Shown piece after piece: positions 31,524 to 34,846 of a stretch of DNA of 34,846 nucleotides. Under the pieces are notes generated by a model. It was given only the letters and a program-made list of their open reading frames with translations. It was not told where the DNA came from and did not search any database. Location: NCBI RefSeq assembly GCF_036858155.1, contig NZ_JAAEJX010000013.1, positions 1-34,846 of the forward strand, read 5' to 3'. Made by a program: the position numbers and the translations under genes. The number at the start of each line of letters is the position of its first letter. Position 1 is the first letter of the stretch. The stretch is from Liberibacter brunswickensis (GTDB lineage: Bacteria > Pseudomonadota > Alphaproteobacteria > Rhizobiales > Rhizobiaceae).

Positions 31524-33248
31524 ATGTCTTTTACCAGTCCGTCCCGCGAGGATTTTGCCGCCCTTCTTGAGGAGAGCTTTTCTAAGAAGGATCTTGCTGA
31601 GAATTGTGTAACTAAGGGTAAAGTCGTTGCCTTAGAGAAAGATATCGTGGTTGTCGATGTAGGGCTTAAATTTGAGGGACGTATTCCCCTTAGAGAGTTC
31701 ATGGGCAAAGGACAAGAATCTTCTGTCAAAATTGGTGATGAAGTTGAAGTATATGTTGAACGTACTGAGAATGCTTTTGGAGAAGCGGTATTTTCTCGAG
31801 ATAGAGCTCTGCGTGAAGGAGTATGGGAAAAGATAGAAGCTAAATTTGCTGCAGGAGAGAGGATAGAAGGGGTTATATTTAACCAGGTTAAGGGTGGTTT
31901 GACTGTTGACCTCAACGGTGAAATTGCGTTTTTACCTAGGTCACAGATAGACATGCGCCCTATAAGGGATGTTACACCTCTTATGCACGAGCCCCAGCTT
32001 TTTGAGATTTTGAAAATGGATAAAAGACGTGGCAACATTGTTGTTTCTCGTCGTGCTGTTTTGGAAGAGTCTCGTGCTGAACAACGTTCTGAAATAGTTC
32101 AGAAACTTGAAGAAGGGCAGATAATTGAAGGTATCGTAAAGAATATTACGGATTATGGTGCATTTGTAGATTTGTCTGGAGTCGATGGTTTATTGCATGT
32201 TACTGATATAGCATGGCATCGTATTCAGCATCCTTCTAAGGTTTTGAGTATAGGTCAACAGGTAAAGGTAAAGATCATACGAATAAATCAGGATACCCAT
32301 AGAATATCTCTTGGGATGAAACAACTAGAGAAGAATCCTTGGGATGACATCAAAGATAGATATGTTGAAGAAAGTAAAGTTTCGGGTATTGTTACGAATA
32401 TTACAGATTATGGAGCGTTCGTTGAATTAGAGGCTGGTATTGAAGGATTGGCTCATATTTCTGAAATATCATGGACTAAAAAGAACATTCATCCTAGTAA
32501 GATTCTTTCTGTTGGACAAAAGATAGAAGTTGTTATTTTAGAGGTTAATCCTGTCAGGAAACGTATTTCTCTGGGATTAAAACAAGCTCTTGTTAATCCG
32601 TGGGAGGCTTTTTATAAAAGTCATCCACCTGGTACAGAAGTTGAAGGTGAAATTAAGAATAAAACTGAGTTTGGGTTGTTTATTGGTTTAGACGATAATT
32701 TAGATGGTATGGTACATCTTTCTGATCTTGATTGGAAGCGTCCAGGAGAAAAAGTTATTGGTGAGTATTCCAAAGGAGATGTGGTCAAGGCTGTTGTTCT
32801 AGATGTCGATGTTGAAAAAGAGCGTATATCTTTAGGGGTGAAACAACTTAGTGGTTCTGCTCCAGATATTACTGATTCTATTAGTAATTTAAGGAAGAAT
32901 GCCGTTGTATCTTGTGAAGTAGTTGCTGTTAATGAAGGTGGTATAGAAGTTTCCCTTATTGATTATAAGGGTGTCAATTCCTTTATACGTCGTTCTGATT
33001 TATCTCGTGATCGTGTAGATCAGGATCCAGGACGTTTTTCCAAAGGACAAATAGTAGATGCTCGCGTTGTAAACGTTTCTAAGAAAGATAGCAAGGTATC
33101 TTTATCTATAAAAGCTTTAGAAATAGCAGAGGAAAGAGGTGCTATTGCTCAATTTGGTTCTTCTGATTCAGGTGCTTCTCTAGGTGATATATTAGGTATA
33201 GCTTTCAAGAATCGTAATGCTGACTCCGAAGATTCTAAAGATGATTAA
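31524..33248 (+). CDS. rpsA: 30S ribosomal protein S1
   Basis: S1 brings mRNA to the small subunit. The 574-residue protein has six S1 (OB-fold) repeats: two divergent N-terminal ones that bind the ribosome (about 28-95 and 115-180), then four canonical RNA-binding repeats with GIVKNITDYGAFVDLSGVDGLLHVTDI, GIVTNITDYGAFVELEAGIEGLAHISEI, GEIKNKTEFGLFIGLDDNLDGMVHLSDL and a more diverged last one (SCEVVAVNEGGIEVSLIDYKGV). A GGAG site lies 7 bp before the ATG. Codon use is less AT-extreme than neighbours, as expected for a highly expressed gene. Confidence 0.96.
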   Translation: MSFTSPSREDFAALLEESFSKKDLAENCVTKGKVVALEKDIVVVDVGLKFEGRIPLREFMGKGQESSVKIGDEVEVYVERTENAFGEAVFSRDRALREGVWEKIEAKFAAGERIEGVIFNQVKGGLTVDLNGEIAFLPRSQIDMRPIRDVTPLMHEPQLFEILKMDKRRGNIVVSRRAVLEESRAEQRSEIVQKLEEGQIIEGIVKNITDYGAFVDLSGVDGLLHVTDIAWHRIQHPSKVLSIGQQVKVKIIRINQDTHRISLGMKQLEKNPWDDIKDRYVEESKVSGIVTNITDYGAFVELEAGIEGLAHISEISWTKKNIHPSKILSVGQKIEVVILEVNPVRKRISLGLKQALVNPWEAFYKSHPPGTEVEGEIKNKTEFGLFIGLDDNLDGMVHLSDLDWKRPGEKVIGEYSKGDVVKAVVLDVDVEKERISLGVKQLSGSAPDITDSISNLRKNAVVSCEVVAVNEGGIEVSLIDYKGVNSFIRRSDLSRDRVDQDPGRFSKGQIVDARVVNVSKKDSKVSLSIKALEIAEERGAIAQFGSSDSGASLGDILGIAFKNRNADSEDSKDD

Positions 33249-33359
33249 GAAACCATTTTCGTAGCAGATTTATGTTGATTAGAAGGTTTTTTGTGGGTGT
33301 TAATGTTAATATTAAAGTAGTCGCTTTCTCTATATGAGTTTAGGTCTCTTTCAATAATA

Positions 33360-33449
33360 GGACAGATGGCCGAGTGGTCTAAGGTGCACGCCTGGAACGC
33401 GTGTATATGTGAAAGCGTATCGAGGGTTCGAATCCCTCTCTGTCCGCCA
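33360..33449 (+). tRNA. tRNA-Ser (GGA)
   Basis: This is a 90-nt class II tRNA: acceptor GGACAGA/TCTGTCC, anticodon stem CACGC/GCGTG with loop CTGGAAC (anticodon GGA), a long variable arm, the T arm GAGGG-TTCGAAT-CCCTC, and an encoded CCA. An integrase pseudogene begins 92 bp beyond its 3' end, making the tRNA the likely attachment site of the element. Confidence 0.96.
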
Positions 33450-33540
33450 ATATACCGTAAAATCAATAGTTTAGACCCAAAGTAAGACCAAACTTAAGAT
33501 ATGAAGAATCAAAGGGTTACGAAACGCTGGGTCCTACCTT
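33450..33540. other. Junction between tRNA-Ser and integrase with inverted repeat arms
   Basis: Between the tRNA and the integrase stop lie GACCCA (33474-33479) and TGGGTC (33528-33533), inverted relative to each other with matching TAG/CTA flanks. They could be integrase arm sites or a terminator pair. The core attachment sequence is expected in the tRNA 3' half; the other end of the element is outside the window. Confidence 0.3.
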
Positions 33541-34561
33541 TTATACATTATCCGCTATCATCTTAGCGGTTTTATAAGCTAGTTTTTTGGCATTGACTTC
33601 TCTTGTGTATAACTCTGCCATGTCTGTTTTTGACCATCCATACATAGCCATAAGTTCATGCGGGCTAGCCCCCGCATTAGCTGCTATCGTTGCTCCCGCT
33701 TTTCTTAATCCATGTGCTCTGCATTTATCTGGTAACCCCGCTTCTTTGCATCTATCTCTAAACCAATTGCCGAAAGATCCTGAAGAAGAAAAAGGCTTCC
33801 CATGGGCTGTAAGCAAAAAAGTTTTACCATCTTTACCGACCGCATCTAGGCACTTTTGCAATGATTTAAAAATAGGAATATGAACCATTTTTCCTGTTTT
33901 TTGCGTGCGAATGGATAAAACGCTGTTAGCTACATTACTTTTCCCAATTCTTATAACATCACATCTACGTAATCCTAGAAATAACATCAATTCTAATGCT
34001 AATCTTGCTCTTGTATTGATCGGATAAAATTGGCGGTAGATTTCGACCTGATCAACTGTCCATGTATGATTCCTGTTGTGCGTATGGAAGGTCGTTGTAC
34101 CCCTATAATAGGATTTGTTTTAATGAATTCACACGTTTCAGCCCATCGGAATATAGGAGAAATAGCTTTTAAAAACGATATAGCCACTGAGGGCTTATTT
34201 GATCTTCGATCTATTGCGTTTTGCATATGTCTACGTGTTATTTTTGCAAAAGGTATATCCCCCGAATCTTTAATAATATGATAGAAGATATTATCCCTAA
34301 CTTTTTTAGTGTTAGGATTTAACGATTGGAAATGCCCACTTAACCTATATTGATTAATAAGCCATTCAAGCGTACCTTGCTTATTATCACTCCTTTTGCT
34401 CTTCAAACGACCCGCAAGAGCATCTGCGTACGCCTCCATAAACTCTTTAGTTCCGTAAATGTCAGGAAGTCGTATTCGTTTACCTTCTTTTTTAAATACC
34501 ATACTTTCCTCCCATGTCTTGTCGTTTCATGGGACAGATAAGGATACCGCCGTCTTTCCAT
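33541..34561 (-). pseudogene. Tyrosine-family integrase, broken by two frameshifts
   Basis: Joining three frames gives a full phage/island-type integrase. The opening MERRRYPYLSHETTRHGRK runs to VWY (start ATG at 34561, 2 bp after the preceding gene). One base is missing at about 34494-34495; the next frame reads KKEGKRIRLPDIYGTKEFMEAY through the core-binding domain. A second base is missing at about 34069-34070, where TTGI would continue HTWTVDQVEIYRQFYPINTRARLALEL. The last frame holds the catalytic residues: R in LGLRRCDV, H-x-x-R in HGLRKAG, the GWS position and nucleophile Y in MAELYTREV. An internal ATG at 34502 has its own GGGAGG site, so a shortened N-terminal product may be made, but the full enzyme cannot be. 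Confidence 0.85.
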
Positions 34562-34563
34562 AG

Positions 34564-34737
34564 TCAAATTTGAAAATCTTGATATGGATCAAGTGGCTCG
34601 GAGGGATACATATCTCCCTTTGAATCAAACTCAGGGTATATGCGTAGGCATCTTCCATCTTCGGTAAACTCAATCATGACGTTTTTTTCACGGGCAACCA
34701 TGGCTAATTTATTAATATCTTTTTTGCTAATACCCAT
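34564..34737 (-). CDS. Small element-borne protein of unknown function
   Basis: The 57-residue protein begins MGISKKDINKLAMVAREKN and ends SEPLDPYQDFQI. The start is the ATG at 34737, 7 bp after GAGG; an ATG at 34764 in the same frame lacks a ribosome site. It sits between the upstream partial gene (stop TGA, one base, ATG) and the integrase (TGA, two bases, ATG), so the three form a tightly packed operon of phage style. The pattern of a short N-terminal helix followed by VMIEFTEDGRCLRIYP is common in small proteins next to integrases in rhizobial prophages; no function is assigned. Confidence 0.6.
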   Translation of the reverse strand: MGISKKDINKLAMVAREKNVMIEFTEDGRCLRIYPEFDSKGDMYPSEPLDPYQDFQI

Positions 34738-34738
34738 A

Positions 34739-34846
34739 TCATTTCCTCTTTTTTTGATTAACAATGTCTCTAATCTGACAGAGTTGTTGACAAGAAGATG
34801 TTAGATCTTCATTGATAATTTTGAAGGTATACCCTCTATTTTTCCC
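34739..34846 (-). CDS. Partial 3' end of an unidentified element gene
   Basis: An open frame enters from the window edge and codes for 35 residues (GKNRGYTFKIINEDLTSSCQ ... IVNQKKRK) before a TGA at 34739-34741, one base from the next ATG. The tight coupling argues that it is a real gene end. Nothing in the visible part identifies it. Confidence 0.4.
   Translation of the reverse strand, partial: GKNRGYTFKIINEDLTSSCQQLCQIRDIVNQKKRK

Noticed and set aside
31490..32038. Long minus-strand open frame opposite rpsA
   Set aside because: Antisense shadow of the S1 coding sequence, with no family features.
33245..33466. Minus-strand frame running across tRNA-Ser
   Set aside because: It reads through the antisense of a perfect tRNA and is an artefact often annotated next to tRNAs.

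Overview
The window is an AT-rich alphaproteobacterial chromosome segment. Its genes match Rhizobiaceae families (argB-ysxC-yidC-rnpA-rpmH, cyoABCD, fabA-fabB-fabI, CcrM, DivK, a class II AroA and a two-domain Dcd). Together with low GC, wide decayed spacers, frameshifted genes and missing usual neighbours, this points to a reduced-genome, host-associated member, most likely 'Candidatus Liberibacter' (inference; no search was run).

Layout: 1-480 is a scar joining a truncated mrp P-loop region to the C-terminal part of a xerC-like recombinase. 493-4451 (minus) runs rpmH, rnpA, yidC, ysxC, argB. 4678-8301 (plus) carries dcd, a DciA/DUF721 protein, a DsbA-like thiol protein and divK, with rpmG on minus. 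9027-13153 is the cyoABCD quinol oxidase operon. 13444-14344 holds infA with a large repeat-coded insertion, yacG and tRNA-Phe. 14770-17637 is a 7TM-PAS-GGDEF-EAL protein with degenerate active sites. 17699-19931 (minus) has xseB, a frameshifted yraN and the cell-cycle methyltransferase ccrM. 20337-23004 has thrC and an M16 peptidase, followed on minus by a PodJ-like tail-anchored coiled-coil protein. 25628-28190 (minus) is the fabA-fabB-fabI operon. Then come tRNA-Ala, a FYDLN-acid protein, aroA-cmk, rpsA and tRNA-Ser. The right end is an integrative element: two small genes and a doubly frameshifted tyrosine integrase lying against tRNA-Ser.

The strongest unusual observations are: (1) IF-1 is about twice normal size because six 21-bp tandem repeats and flanking sequence are inserted in frame near strand beta-2; (2) AroA is full length and its scaffold is conserved, yet almost every active-site motif is replaced, so it looks like a dead EPSP synthase whose frame is still open, possibly because it overlaps and feeds translation of cmk; (3) the GGDEF-EAL protein has lost key residues in both catalytic domains; (4) the PodJ-like protein ends right after its membrane segment and has a symmetric CtrA-type box upstream. 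DivK, CcrM, the PodJ-like protein and the CtrA-like box suggest a simplified alphaproteobacterial cell-cycle/polarity circuit, although pleD, usually next to divK, is absent here.
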